Assembly: GCA_964404765.1 (NCBI GenBank)
Contig: CAYOLL010000055.1
Coordinates: 1-35,331, forward strand
Reading direction: 5' to 3'
Length of the DNA stretch: 35,331 nucleotides
DNA from: CAYOLL01 sp964404765 [NCBI: uncultured Gemmatimonadota bacterium]
GTDB taxonomy: Bacteria > 4572-55
Of the stretch, positions 8,010 through 15,378 are shown one piece after another (position 1 is the first letter of the stretch; each line of letters starts with the position of its first letter). The position numbers were made by a program, and so were the translations under genes. The notes under the pieces were generated by a model that worked only from the letters and a program-made list of their open reading frames with translations, had not been told where the DNA came from and did no database searches.

Positions 8010-9092
8010 TTATGATGAGGATTCACCCAAGTAAAGCTTTACACTTTCTACCAATTTATCAGATAATTTGTAAATATCGTTTAGGTTCTCAATAGGAATC
8101 TTATCTTCACTCTTAGCCTTGTCGAATATTCCCACATACTTTTGTGAATAGTTAAATCGAAGCCTGCATATTGGTTTGCGATTGTTATCGTCGAGTAAAA
8201 TACCAAAATATGATTGAGTGTCACGATGAATAATTCTCCTTGGATCCACGTAGTTACGAAGAATTGATTTAACGATGTAATATCCTTCTATTTCATCTTC
8301 GGATGTTTCAACTTTATTCAAAGTATCTGTAGTTTCAGTTGGTGTTGGCTCCTGATTGACAGGTGCGCTCTCCTTTTGGGTAGTCTCTAATGCCGATTTT
8401 AATCTGTCATTAATTCGTTCGCTAACGAATTGGGTTAATGCTTTTTTAACGACAGGAGTAAGCTGATCCAAAACATTTTTTGTAAGCTTTCCATCGTAAA
8501 TTTTGCCTACAAAAAAACGTACAAATTCCTCAGAGGGTGCGTTGAATTGTTCATTTAAAATGCTTTTAATTTCTTTTGTATACTTTAATTCACTTGCCGT
8601 GGTAAGAACTTCTTGGAGATTAAATTGAGTTTTTGAAAACTTCTTAAGCTCATTAATAGCAGAGTCTTCAAAGTTAAGAATATTAAATTCAAAAAAAGGT
8701 TTCTTGTCAAGTTTATTAGACTCATCTAAATCACTGTAAAATTTATAAAGAGCACCGTCTGTTAAAATGGCAATACGTGACTCAGTGACAGAGTAATAGC
8801 GATAAAGCTGTGATTCATGTTCAGATTCTAATGGCTCACCTATTTTTTTACATTCAACAAGAATTATTGGTTTACCATCTCGCATAAGAGCGTAATCAAC
8901 TTTTTCACCTTTTTTGATACCAGCATCTGCTGTAAATTCGGGCACAACTTCTATTGGATCAAAAATATCGTATCCCAATGCGTTTATAAATGGCAAGATG
9001 AAGGCAGTTTTGGTCGCTTCTTCAGTAGAAATACTGGTGCGTTGCTTCTCAATTTTGCTGGCGAGAGCACGAATTTTATCTATCAAATCCAT
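8010..9092 (-). CDS. Orphan HsdR_N-like PD-(D/E)XK endonuclease-domain protein
   Basis: A 360-residue protein resembling the stand-alone type I restriction N-terminal family (HSDR_N/HSDR_N_2, COG4748-like). The opening helix is followed by TEEATKTAFILPFINALGYD. The nuclease core is KVDYALMRDGKPIILVECKK, giving Asp and Glu-x-Lys, then a Gln/Tyr motif SQLYRYY typical of the family. The C-terminal part (EDEIEGYYIVKSILRNYVDP) is a conserved add-on domain of such orphans. No hsdM, hsdS or helicase is present. AAGGAG lies 8 nt before the ATG at 9092. It is strikingly AT-rich beside its neighbours, with its own promoter and terminator, which points to horizontal transfer. The target, DNA or RNA, is unknown. 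Confidence 0.85.
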   Translation of the reverse strand: MDLIDKIRALASKIEKQRTSISTEEATKTAFILPFINALGYDIFDPIEVVPEFTADAGIKKGEKVDYALMRDGKPIILVECKKIGEPLESEHESQLYRYYSVTESRIAILTDGALYKFYSDLDESNKLDKKPFFEFNILNFEDSAINELKKFSKTQFNLQEVLTTASELKYTKEIKSILNEQFNAPSEEFVRFFVGKIYDGKLTKNVLDQLTPVVKKALTQFVSERINDRLKSALETTQKESAPVNQEPTPTETTDTLNKVETSEDEIEGYYIVKSILRNYVDPRRIIHRDTQSYFGILLDDNNRKPICRLRFNYSQKYVGIFDKAKSEDKIPIENLNDIYKLSDKLVESVKLYLGESSS

Positions 9093-9144
9093 CGTAATGT
9101 CTCCTTATGATTGGGGACGATAAAGCACAATAACAATAACATGT

Positions 9145-9173
9145 ATAGTAGCGTATGTTATATTATAAGTCAA
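9145..9173 (-). promoter_or_regulatory. Sigma-70-like promoter of the HsdR_N-like gene
   Basis: TTGACT (complement of 9168-9173), a 17-bp spacer, and TACTAT (complement of 9145-9150) on the minus strand, in an AT-rich stretch that begins right after the end of tail copy B. It gives a leader of roughly 45 nt. Confidence 0.65.
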
Positions 9174-9205
9174 TGTTTTTATCAGCAAAAAAGCTAGGAT
9201 TTTTT

Positions 9206-9386
9206 CTACTTTACCTCCACCGCCATCGCCTTATACCCGGCCTTTTTGGTGGCCGCGGCCACCGGCTCCGTCTCGCCGGGGCGGCACAGGGCGATCATGG
9301 CCCCGCCGCCGCTACCGGTCAGCTTGGCCCCCAATGCGCCGTTTTTGCGGGCAATGCCCACCAGTTCTTCCAGCTCGCGGGTGGAT
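9206..9386 (-). pseudogene. Tail copy B: in-frame 3' fragment of mevalonate kinase
   Basis: About 180 bp matching the last 60 or so codons of the kinase, open to a TAG stop: STRELEELVGIARKNGALG, TGSGGGAMIALCRPGE, then GYKAMAVEVK. It lacks one Gly of the phosphate loop (GSGGGAM against GSGGGGAM in the intact gene). By hand alignment I count about 20 substitutions against the intact tail, nearly all synonymous, with three amino-acid changes. Homology begins immediately beside the TAA of the DUF2283 gene, in a different frame. A TTG at 9424 could open a 72-codon frame, but expression is unlikely. Confidence 0.88.
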
Positions 9387-9659
9387 TTACGCAGCCAGCA
9401 ATAATTCGTCACGATTGACTCCAAAGTTCACTTGAAACGGCAATTGGAACGCTTGTCCGCCGGATTCCAGAAAATATTTCAAGAAATCAATGATGGTAAA
9501 GCCGACCAATTCCTTTGTCTGCGGGTCAAAATGCAGAATGATGTCGTCGGTATATTCCACATAATCGGTATACGCCGGCTTGCCTTTGGTGACGTAGAGC
9601 ACATCGGCTTCGCGGTCGTAATCCATGGTAAAGGCATCGGGAATGATGGGCATGATCAT
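9387..9659 (-). CDS. DUF2283 family protein
   Basis: A 90-residue protein with the DUF2283 signature: MDYDREADVLYVTKGK near residues 12-27, then DDIILHFDPQTKELVGFTIID. DUF2283 proteins are small and frequently paired with toxin-like partners; their biochemical role is not established. Its ATG overlaps the stop of the nucleotidyltransferase gene by 4 nt (ATGA), so translation is coupled. A second Met two codons later is possible. Its stop codon directly abuts tail copy B, marking the edge of the inserted block. Confidence 0.85.
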   Translation of the reverse strand: MIMPIIPDAFTMDYDREADVLYVTKGKPAYTDYVEYTDDIILHFDPQTKELVGFTIIDFLKYFLESGGQAFQLPFQVNFGVNRDELLLAA

Positions 9660-10354
9660 GATTTTTTCTCCTTCTGAATTGGATATGCCCCTGTCATCAA
9701 ATCAGGTTGACCCAACAGCCTAAGCGCACTGTGAACCTTGTGTTGCCGGGTTTTGGGAAGTGCCTGAAAGACTTTCGTAAGCTCGTCAAACTTGTCGATA
9801 CGCTTGAGTGTTCCAATTAGGTAATCAGCCTGCTCCAAATCCAACCGGCGTTTTCGCTCTTCTTTTCGCAATTGGGAAATCAGCAGCTTGTGCAGCGTAA
9901 AGTTGGCGGGATGAGGAACGGATAGGGTAAATTTTTCCGTCTCGACACGAATTAAATTTGACAGCAGCATATCCGCATAACCGACCGGCTGGGCATTGAT
10001 GCCAAAGACCGGCCAGGGTGTGGCAGCACGACCGCCTTTGCGGGGAACCAAAAATTCAACCGCTAAATCCGGATGTTGCAACGAAATGTACCCGGCTTCA
10101 CCTCGAAAGGTCACCAAAAACCCAAGTTCTTTCAGCGTAGCGGCCACGTCAACTTTGGATGTTATGGGCAATCCCGGAATCAGAAAATCCACATCAACCG
10201 TTCGAATAACCGGCGAATAGGCCGTCTCCCGAAAGTAATCCCGATAAAAAAGCAGACACCAGCTGCCGATCAGGATCATTTGATCGAGAATGCCTGCGGC
10301 ATGGAATCGTCGCAGAACTTCAAAGCACAATTCATGCTGTTTTGTTTCGCCCAC
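9656..10354 (-). CDS. Nucleotidyltransferase-fold protein (GSU2403/AbiEii-like)
   Basis: A 232-residue minimal nucleotidyltransferase of the NTP_transf_8/GSU2403-like group. The catalytic region shows LIGSWCLLFY (the GSW form of the GS motif) followed by TVDVDFLIPG, giving the paired Asp residues, with a third acidic site likely at DLAVEFLVP. The C-terminal half is helical with an HKLLISQLRKEERKRRLDL segment. The start is GTG with AAAGGG 6 nt upstream. It overlaps the preceding small gene by 23 nt and the following DUF2283 by 4 nt, so the three form one coupled operon. Relatives act as toxins or tRNA/protein nucleotide-adding enzymes; the substrate here is unknown. Confidence 0.82.
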   Translation of the reverse strand: MGETKQHELCFEVLRRFHAAGILDQMILIGSWCLLFYRDYFRETAYSPVIRTVDVDFLIPGLPITSKVDVAATLKELGFLVTFRGEAGYISLQHPDLAVEFLVPRKGGRAATPWPVFGINAQPVGYADMLLSNLIRVETEKFTLSVPHPANFTLHKLLISQLRKEERKRRLDLEQADYLIGTLKRIDKFDELTKVFQALPKTRQHKVHSALRLLGQPDLMTGAYPIQKEKKS

Positions 10355-10649
10355 GTAATGCCCTTTCCAAAAAGCGGATCCGTTCTTTTAGCTCTTTGAT
10401 CATTGCCAGATAGCGTTGCCGGTCCGTATATGCCTGTTGACATTCGGAAATTTCGGCAGCGGATAATTTGCCGAGATAGGGATAATGAACACGGCAGTTT
10501 TCCCGGTATTGGCGATAATAATATTCCTGTCCGCGAATGTGCTTTTTGACCAATTTGCCTTTGGGCAATTTGGCGATATCGGCTTCGTATTGCGCTTTAA
10601 GCTGAGTAACTCGCTCCAACTCTTCGGCCAGGATTTCGCGGATAATCAT
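10332..10649 (-). CDS. Small basic coiled-coil protein, operon leader
   Basis: A 105-residue unassigned protein. Two helical stretches with heptad-like patterns (residues about 1-28 and 72-100) flank a short conserved-looking core, LPKGKLVKKHIRGQEYYYRQ, rich in Lys and Tyr. Small proteins with a similar KG-L-KK-I-G-YYY core occur next to nucleotidyltransferases of this type, which suggests an antitoxin or partner role, but that is inference. It overlaps the nucleotidyltransferase gene by 23 nt. The Shine-Dalgarno is weak (AAAG). A 10-bp inverted repeat sits 24 nt upstream of its start. Confidence 0.75.
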   Translation of the reverse strand: MIIREILAEELERVTQLKAQYEADIAKLPKGKLVKKHIRGQEYYYRQYRENCRVHYPYLGKLSAAEISECQQAYTDRQRYLAMIKELKERIRFLERALRGRNKTA

Positions 10650-10673
10650 ACGGCTTATCTTTCAATGAGAATG

Positions 10674-10714
10674 TTACCATACATTTTTAAATTAGTAAGA
10701 TAATTGTATGGTAA
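10674..10714. promoter_or_regulatory. Candidate operator upstream of the three-gene operon
   Basis: TTACCATACA (10674-10683) and its exact complement TGTATGGTAA (10705-10714) flank an AT-rich 21-bp centre, in the position expected for the promoter of the small protein/nucleotidyltransferase/DUF2283 operon. Such a two-arm site fits binding by a dimeric autoregulator. No -35/-10 could be set with confidence. Confidence 0.5.
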
Positions 10715-10743
10715 TTTGGCGCAAGGGTAAAACAGATAAGCTG

Positions 10744-13035
10744 TTATTTTACCTCCACCGCCATCGCCTTATACCCGGCCTTTTTGATCGCTGCAGCCAC
10801 CGCTTCCGTCTCGCCGGGGCGGCACAAGGCGATCATGGCCCCGCCGCCGCCGCTGCCGGTCAGTTTAGCGCCGAGCGCACCGTTCTTGCGGGCAATGTCC
10901 ACCAACTCTTCCAACTCGCGGGTGGAGACTTGCAGGGCGTTGAGCAAGCCCTGGTTCACGTTCATCAAATCGCCCAGCTTGTCCAGATCGTAGGCTTGAA
11001 TGGCCTCCAGCGCTTGCAGGACAATGGTGTTGATCTGGTCAAAAATCTGATCGTACAGCGTCGGGTTCTGGATGCGGGCCTGCCGGACGCGGGTGACCAT
11101 CGGCGCGGTCAGGCTCTCGGTCCAACTCAGGCCGATAACGATGGGCAGCGGCTTTTCCAATTGTAGAGGTTGGGTGAATGGACCTGCGCCCAGCGTTGGG
11201 TTTTTCTTGAAGAGCAAAAACTTGCCGTACGTAGCCAGCGTGTTGTCAATTCCCGACGCTGCGCCATGCACAATCGTTTCCGACAGATAGGACAGCCGCC
11301 ACACGTCTTCGTCGGACAGGTTCAGCTTAAAATATTCGGACAACGCGCGGACAATGGCCACCGCCAACGCCGCCGATCCACCCAGGCCCATCGCTCGCGG
11401 CACATGTGGGAAAATCTCCAGGCGCATGGCTCGATCTTGCAACTGCAACTCGCTCAAAATCTTCTCCAGCGCCAGAAAGATAGAAAACTTGTGTTGTGCG
11501 CCAAACCGCAGCCTTTCCTCCACGCCCCAGCGCGGAATAATCACATGAACACCGTCCGCTTGTCCTGAGCTTGTCGAAGGGTCCGAAATCTTGGCCTGCA
11601 TGCCGATGGGCAGCGGCGCGGCAATGGCGTGGCTGCCGTAAACAACGGCGTGCTCGCCGAACAGGATGATTTTGCCGTAACCGGTCGGCAGCGCCGGGTC
11701 AAACTCTTCCACGTCCTCGCCTTTCTGTTTGGGATAGCCTTTGGCGGCCAGTTCCGCGGCGATGTCGCGGGCCTTCCACTCCTTGATCTCGCCCGATTGG
11801 ATCAGCCGTTCGACCACCAGTTCAAAAATTTCCGTCGGCACATTGGCGGCCACGACTACGCTGCGGGCGTGCAAACTCATGTGCCCGCGCTGAATGCCTT
11901 CCGTGGCCAATGCCCGCAATGCTCCCATGTTTTGGGCCAATCCGACTGCGGCCAGAATCTCGGCCAGTTCCCGCGCCGATTCCACGCCCAACAGCCGCAA
12001 CATCGGTAAAACCGCCGGGTTGCTTTTCAACTGTGCGCCAACCGTGCCCACGCGCATGGGCAGTTCGAGGCGACCGACCAGATCGCCGCGCTCGTTTTTC
12101 GACCACAAAGTCAGGGCGCGATATTGGCCGTCGCGGGCGGCGTAGGCGTGAGCGGCGGCTTCAACGGCCCGCCAATCGTTGCCGGTGGCGATGACCAGCG
12201 GGTCAATGCCGTTCATGATGCCCTTGTTGTGCGTGGCGGCGCGATAGGGATCGGCCAGCGCAAACTCGTTGGCCAGAATCATGCCGTCGCGAACGGATTC
12301 GCCGGTGAATTTACCGGGGTCAGCCAGCAGTTTGACCGGGATGACGCATTCCGCGCGGGCCAGCGAGCGGTCGGCTAAGTTGGACAGGATGCGCAAAAAC
12401 ACTTTGCCGCCGGTGATTTTTTCGATCAGCCCGGCCACGCCTTCGCATAGACTGTTGACCAGATTGGCGCCCATGGCGTCGCGCACATCCACCAGCAAGT
12501 GGACGATGAGCATGTCGCCGTATTGGGTAGACACGCCGGGCAAAATGCGGGCTTCCACATCGCGGACGCCGCCACCGCGAGCCACAAGATTGGGGTGCAT
12601 GATATTGGCCAAACTAATAATGTCCCGCTTGTGAGACAGTACCGCGGCTTGGGCGCGCTGAATGTCGGACATATCCACCACTTGAATTTGCCCGATCAAA
12701 ATTGGCTCATCGGCCGAGCAGATAAAGCCGCCGGTGTCGCGCACGATTTTGGCCATAGCGCTGACCGCGGCCACGATGGACGGCTCTTCCACGACCATCG
12801 GCACGAGATAGTCCCTGCCGTTGATCAGGAAGTTCAGCCCCACGCCGAGCGGCAGGCCGAACACGCCGATGACGTTTTCGATCATTTTGTCGGCATCGTC
12901 AGGCGCAAGCAAGTGCTGCCCGTTCTTGAGCAGGTTAAAGTCGCCGTCGGTCAGCGCATCCTTTTGCCGCAGGATGTTCAGCCGTTCGGCGACGGTGTGT
13001 TTGTAAAAGCCGGAGATGCGGGATTGGGTGGGCAT
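10744..13035 (-). CDS. mvaA-mvk: Bifunctional class II HMG-CoA reductase / mevalonate kinase
   Basis: A 763-residue fusion covering two mevalonate-pathway steps: HMG-CoA to mevalonate, then mevalonate to 5-phosphomevalonate. Residues about 1-430 are class II reductase: ENVIG (53-57, catalytic Glu), DAMGAN (186), HNKGIMNG (Lys 271), TGND (Asp 287) and GHMSLHAR (His near 389). Residues about 450-763 are a GHMP kinase: GKIILFGEHAVVYG (454-467), PRAMGLGGSAA (546-556), HGAASGIDN (590) and TGSGGGGAM (726-734). All key motifs look intact. The linker KGEDVEEFDPALP is short. The ATG at 13035 has AAGGAA 6 nt upstream. PSTSSGQA (486-493) comes from an interspersed palindrome. The last 60 codons are repeated as tail copies A and B. 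It is 78 nt downstream of the heparinase-like gene. Confidence 0.93.
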   Translation of the reverse strand: MPTQSRISGFYKHTVAERLNILRQKDALTDGDFNLLKNGQHLLAPDDADKMIENVIGVFGLPLGVGLNFLINGRDYLVPMVVEEPSIVAAVSAMAKIVRDTGGFICSADEPILIGQIQVVDMSDIQRAQAAVLSHKRDIISLANIMHPNLVARGGGVRDVEARILPGVSTQYGDMLIVHLLVDVRDAMGANLVNSLCEGVAGLIEKITGGKVFLRILSNLADRSLARAECVIPVKLLADPGKFTGESVRDGMILANEFALADPYRAATHNKGIMNGIDPLVIATGNDWRAVEAAAHAYAARDGQYRALTLWSKNERGDLVGRLELPMRVGTVGAQLKSNPAVLPMLRLLGVESARELAEILAAVGLAQNMGALRALATEGIQRGHMSLHARSVVVAANVPTEIFELVVERLIQSGEIKEWKARDIAAELAAKGYPKQKGEDVEEFDPALPTGYGKIILFGEHAVVYGSHAIAAPLPIGMQAKISDPSTSSGQADGVHVIIPRWGVEERLRFGAQHKFSIFLALEKILSELQLQDRAMRLEIFPHVPRAMGLGGSAALAVAIVRALSEYFKLNLSDEDVWRLSYLSETIVHGAASGIDNTLATYGKFLLFKKNPTLGAGPFTQPLQLEKPLPIVIGLSWTESLTAPMVTRVRQARIQNPTLYDQIFDQINTIVLQALEAIQAYDLDKLGDLMNVNQGLLNALQVSTRELEELVDIARKNGALGAKLTGSGGGGAMIALCRPGETEAVAAAIKKAGYKAMAVEVK
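11563..11581. repeat. Palindromic repeat inserted in frame in the kinase domain
   Basis: TCCTGAGCTTGTCGAAGGG, a short interspersed palindrome seen in many bacterial genomes, read on the minus strand as PSTSSGQA. It adds residues 486-493 to the kinase part, between two likely surface strands. A related copy lies in the neighbouring gene at 14706-14727. Confidence 0.75.
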
Positions 13036-13055
13036 CTTGAGTTCCTTTTGGAGTC

Positions 13056-13114
13056 GCAAACTTCAAGTTTGCCGTATTTTTAGATAGTGCGGGGAAGGCA
13101 AATTAAAAATTTGC
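13056..13114. other. Two small hairpins between heparinase-like and mva fusion genes
   Basis: GCAAACTT-C-AAGTTTGC (13056-13072) and GCAAATT-AAA-AATTTGC (13098-13114) lie in the 78-bp gap, the second at the stop of the heparinase-like gene. They may separate or stabilise parts of a shared transcript; neither is followed on the minus strand by a T-run long enough for a confident terminator. Confidence 0.4.
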
Positions 13115-15378
13115 TATTCCAGCCAAAAGCGCCATTCAAGCCGCTCAGTCAACATCGGCACAGACAGTTTTTGAGCGGCCTGGCAGTGGCCATAGCCGCG
13201 GGAATACAGCGCAGCCCGAATTTCGACGCCCGATCGGAATGCCTGAAACCACAACACCCGCTCGCCGACGCCAAGCCGAATCCGGTCACTCTCCACTTGA
13301 ATTTGAACACCCGGCGCAATATGAAAATGCAGCCATTTTTGGCCATTCGCGCGGCATTCGTCCACGCCGCGAAACTCGGTTGTCGAAAGCGACAGCGTAC
13401 GGCGGTGGGCCTGGCCAAATCCCGTATGCTCGCCCAAAAATCGGGCGGTTTCAAACGCCAACACCCGCGCATTCGCCATGTCCGTCAGGGAAAATAAGCC
13501 ATCACGCGTATCCCGCCAGGTATTTTGCTCCAGGTCGACAATCTCCAGCGTATTGTGGGCGGCTGTCGCCCGAAACCGGTTGCGCAAATCCGGCCGCGGC
13601 GTGTATAAATAGGTTCCCGAATCTACAATTACCGGCAGATTGTCTAAGCGTAACTCAAAGGACAGTTGATCGTTATGCGCATGACCGCCATTACCGAATT
13701 GCCCGACAGATCCACAGCGAATCACAACCTGAAACGGCGGATGATGCAGAATATACAACCCGAAATCCGGGTAGGCAATCCTGCTGCGTTCCGACGCCGC
13801 TTCTGCAGACGAAAAAGTGCGCCCGGCTAATCGACGAACCAGGTCGGTCTCCAAACGGAATTGACTGCCAAAGCGAGCAAAATCGGGTCGCGGCGTCAGG
13901 CCGTTGATGGCAGCCGGCAGATGCCGGTGGTCGAGGATATCATCTGTTAAATCGCGGTCATCCGACAGTGCGGGCTGAACTTTGACAAAGCGCCCGCTGT
14001 CGTTATCGCCAAATTGGGCGATATGACCCGCGGCATCGCTGATATTCAGAGTAAACTCGGCAATACGGGTCAGATGTGGCCAAAACCAGGCCGGCAGCGG
14101 GCCGGTGTAACCGTCATAGGTGTAGATCGGCGCAGGTGCAGGTTGAAAAGGCGGTAAAATATCGGCGCGAAGGCGGCGGCAGTCGTACTCGCGCAGCGCA
14201 GCCAATTTGTCAGACGACAGGGCGCATAGCAAGGCCGCGGCGTAAACCAGCATTTCGGCGGAAAGCCGGTGATAGCTGGTAGAACCTTCAAAGCTGGAAC
14301 CGTCGGGATTAAACTGCAACCGGGCTTCGACGATGAGTTCCTGAGCGGCCAGCGCCAGCCAGGCATCCGTTTCCGGTGTGCGCGGCCAAAAGGCGCTGAT
14401 AAACAAAAGACCGGCAATATCGGCCAGATAATGATTGCCGCGGAGCTGGGCCGACCACTCCAAATTCCGCACAATATGTTGCCCGTGCTGATACAGACTG
14501 CGCGCCAGTTCGCGCTCAAAATCCGGGTCAAACTGCACCCCGGCGGCGCGAAATAAATCATAGGCGATTAGCCAGTTTACGGCGCGAATGGCCACATCCA
14601 TGGTCGTGCGCCAATTGACGCCAAAACGCGGCGGGTTGACGGCGATGAAATCCAGCACCTGATGACGAAACTCACGCGCATAAACGTCGGATGGATGAAA
14701 GCCGGCCCTTCGACTTCGCTCAGGACAGGCCTGGTTTTGGCCGGCCAGACGATAGGCCCAGGCCAATTGCGGCAGATGCTGCATCCGCGCCAATTCCCAC
14801 GGGACTTTGATATCCACACCGGGCAAATGACCGTAAGGAATTTCCAGATACCAGGTGGATTCGGCCCAGCGATAGCCGGATTTAAAATCCAGTTGCCAGT
14901 CTATCGGCACGTAAGCCGGATCCAGCAGACGCCAAATACGTTGGGACTCGGTCCGATTGGGTGGATTAATTCGCGCGGTTAGCCAGGCGCCGTCCGGGTC
15001 GGGCCGGATACTTTCGTCTGCGGGATAGCAGTAACCCTCCACACCGACGCAGCGCATACCGTGCCGAACGTGCCTCCAGCCGGAACCCAGCAAATCAAAA
15101 TTGTGATCTAAATAACGAGCGGTTAGCGCGGCGATTTGCGGAGCTTGCTGTTGCAGCAAGTCATCGGCGGGCAGCGAGAAATAGCGGGCTAATTGAACGT
15201 GATCAAAGTGATGCCGCGGCAAAAATGTTGACTGCCGATGATCCATATTGCGCCGGCGATAATAGCTGAGCTTCTTGCCGAACAATCGGACAGCCTTTTT
15301 AACAACGATATGCGGTGGCAGTTTGCGAGCCAGCGCAATGTAGTCATAAAGTGCAGTTAGGAGCGTTGTATTTTTCAA
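13114..15378 (-). CDS. Heparinase II/III family protein (polysaccharide lyase-like)
   Basis: A 754-residue alginate lyase/heparinase II-III family protein. An N-terminal helical toroid is followed by the conserved middle RGNHYLADIAGLLF and FEGSTSYHRLSAEM (residues about 310-370), and a C-terminal beta-sandwich with GHAHNDQLSFEL, VIVDSGTYLYTP and AAHNTLEIVD, which carry the His/Tyr/Asn residues used by these lyases. No signal peptide is seen, common for members encoded in capsule/O-antigen clusters. The start is TTG, overlapping the GT2 stop (TTGA), so it is translationally coupled. Residues about 218-225 (CPERSRR) come from a palindromic repeat insertion. Its likely role is modifying or turning over the glycan made by the operon. 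Confidence 0.88.
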   Translation of the reverse strand: MKNTTLLTALYDYIALARKLPPHIVVKKAVRLFGKKLSYYRRRNMDHRQSTFLPRHHFDHVQLARYFSLPADDLLQQQAPQIAALTARYLDHNFDLLGSGWRHVRHGMRCVGVEGYCYPADESIRPDPDGAWLTARINPPNRTESQRIWRLLDPAYVPIDWQLDFKSGYRWAESTWYLEIPYGHLPGVDIKVPWELARMQHLPQLAWAYRLAGQNQACPERSRRAGFHPSDVYAREFRHQVLDFIAVNPPRFGVNWRTTMDVAIRAVNWLIAYDLFRAAGVQFDPDFERELARSLYQHGQHIVRNLEWSAQLRGNHYLADIAGLLFISAFWPRTPETDAWLALAAQELIVEARLQFNPDGSSFEGSTSYHRLSAEMLVYAAALLCALSSDKLAALREYDCRRLRADILPPFQPAPAPIYTYDGYTGPLPAWFWPHLTRIAEFTLNISDAAGHIAQFGDNDSGRFVKVQPALSDDRDLTDDILDHRHLPAAINGLTPRPDFARFGSQFRLETDLVRRLAGRTFSSAEAASERSRIAYPDFGLYILHHPPFQVVIRCGSVGQFGNGGHAHNDQLSFELRLDNLPVIVDSGTYLYTPRPDLRNRFRATAAHNTLEIVDLEQNTWRDTRDGLFSLTDMANARVLAFETARFLGEHTGFGQAHRRTLSLSTTEFRGVDECRANGQKWLHFHIAPGVQIQVESDRIRLGVGERVLWFQAFRSGVEIRAALYSRGYGHCQAAQKLSVPMLTERLEWRFWLE
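14706..14727. repeat. Palindromic repeat inserted in frame in the heparinase-like gene
   Basis: CCCTTCGACTTCGCTCAGGA at 14706-14725, plus CA, reads on the coding strand as part of ACPERSRRA. It is the same repeat family as 11563-11581 but in the opposite orientation and another frame, again without breaking the gene. Confidence 0.75.

Noticed and set aside
9206-9424. Tail copy B as an expressed 72-residue protein
   Set aside because: It holds only the last kinase motif, starts at an unsupported TTG inside the DUF2283 gene, and lacks the ATP- and substrate-binding parts.
7671-10743. tRNA gene or tRNA-derived attachment site with an integrase for the accessory patch
   Set aside because: No tRNA-like cloverleaf and no tyrosine or serine recombinase motif was found; the only repeated boundary is the kinase tail.
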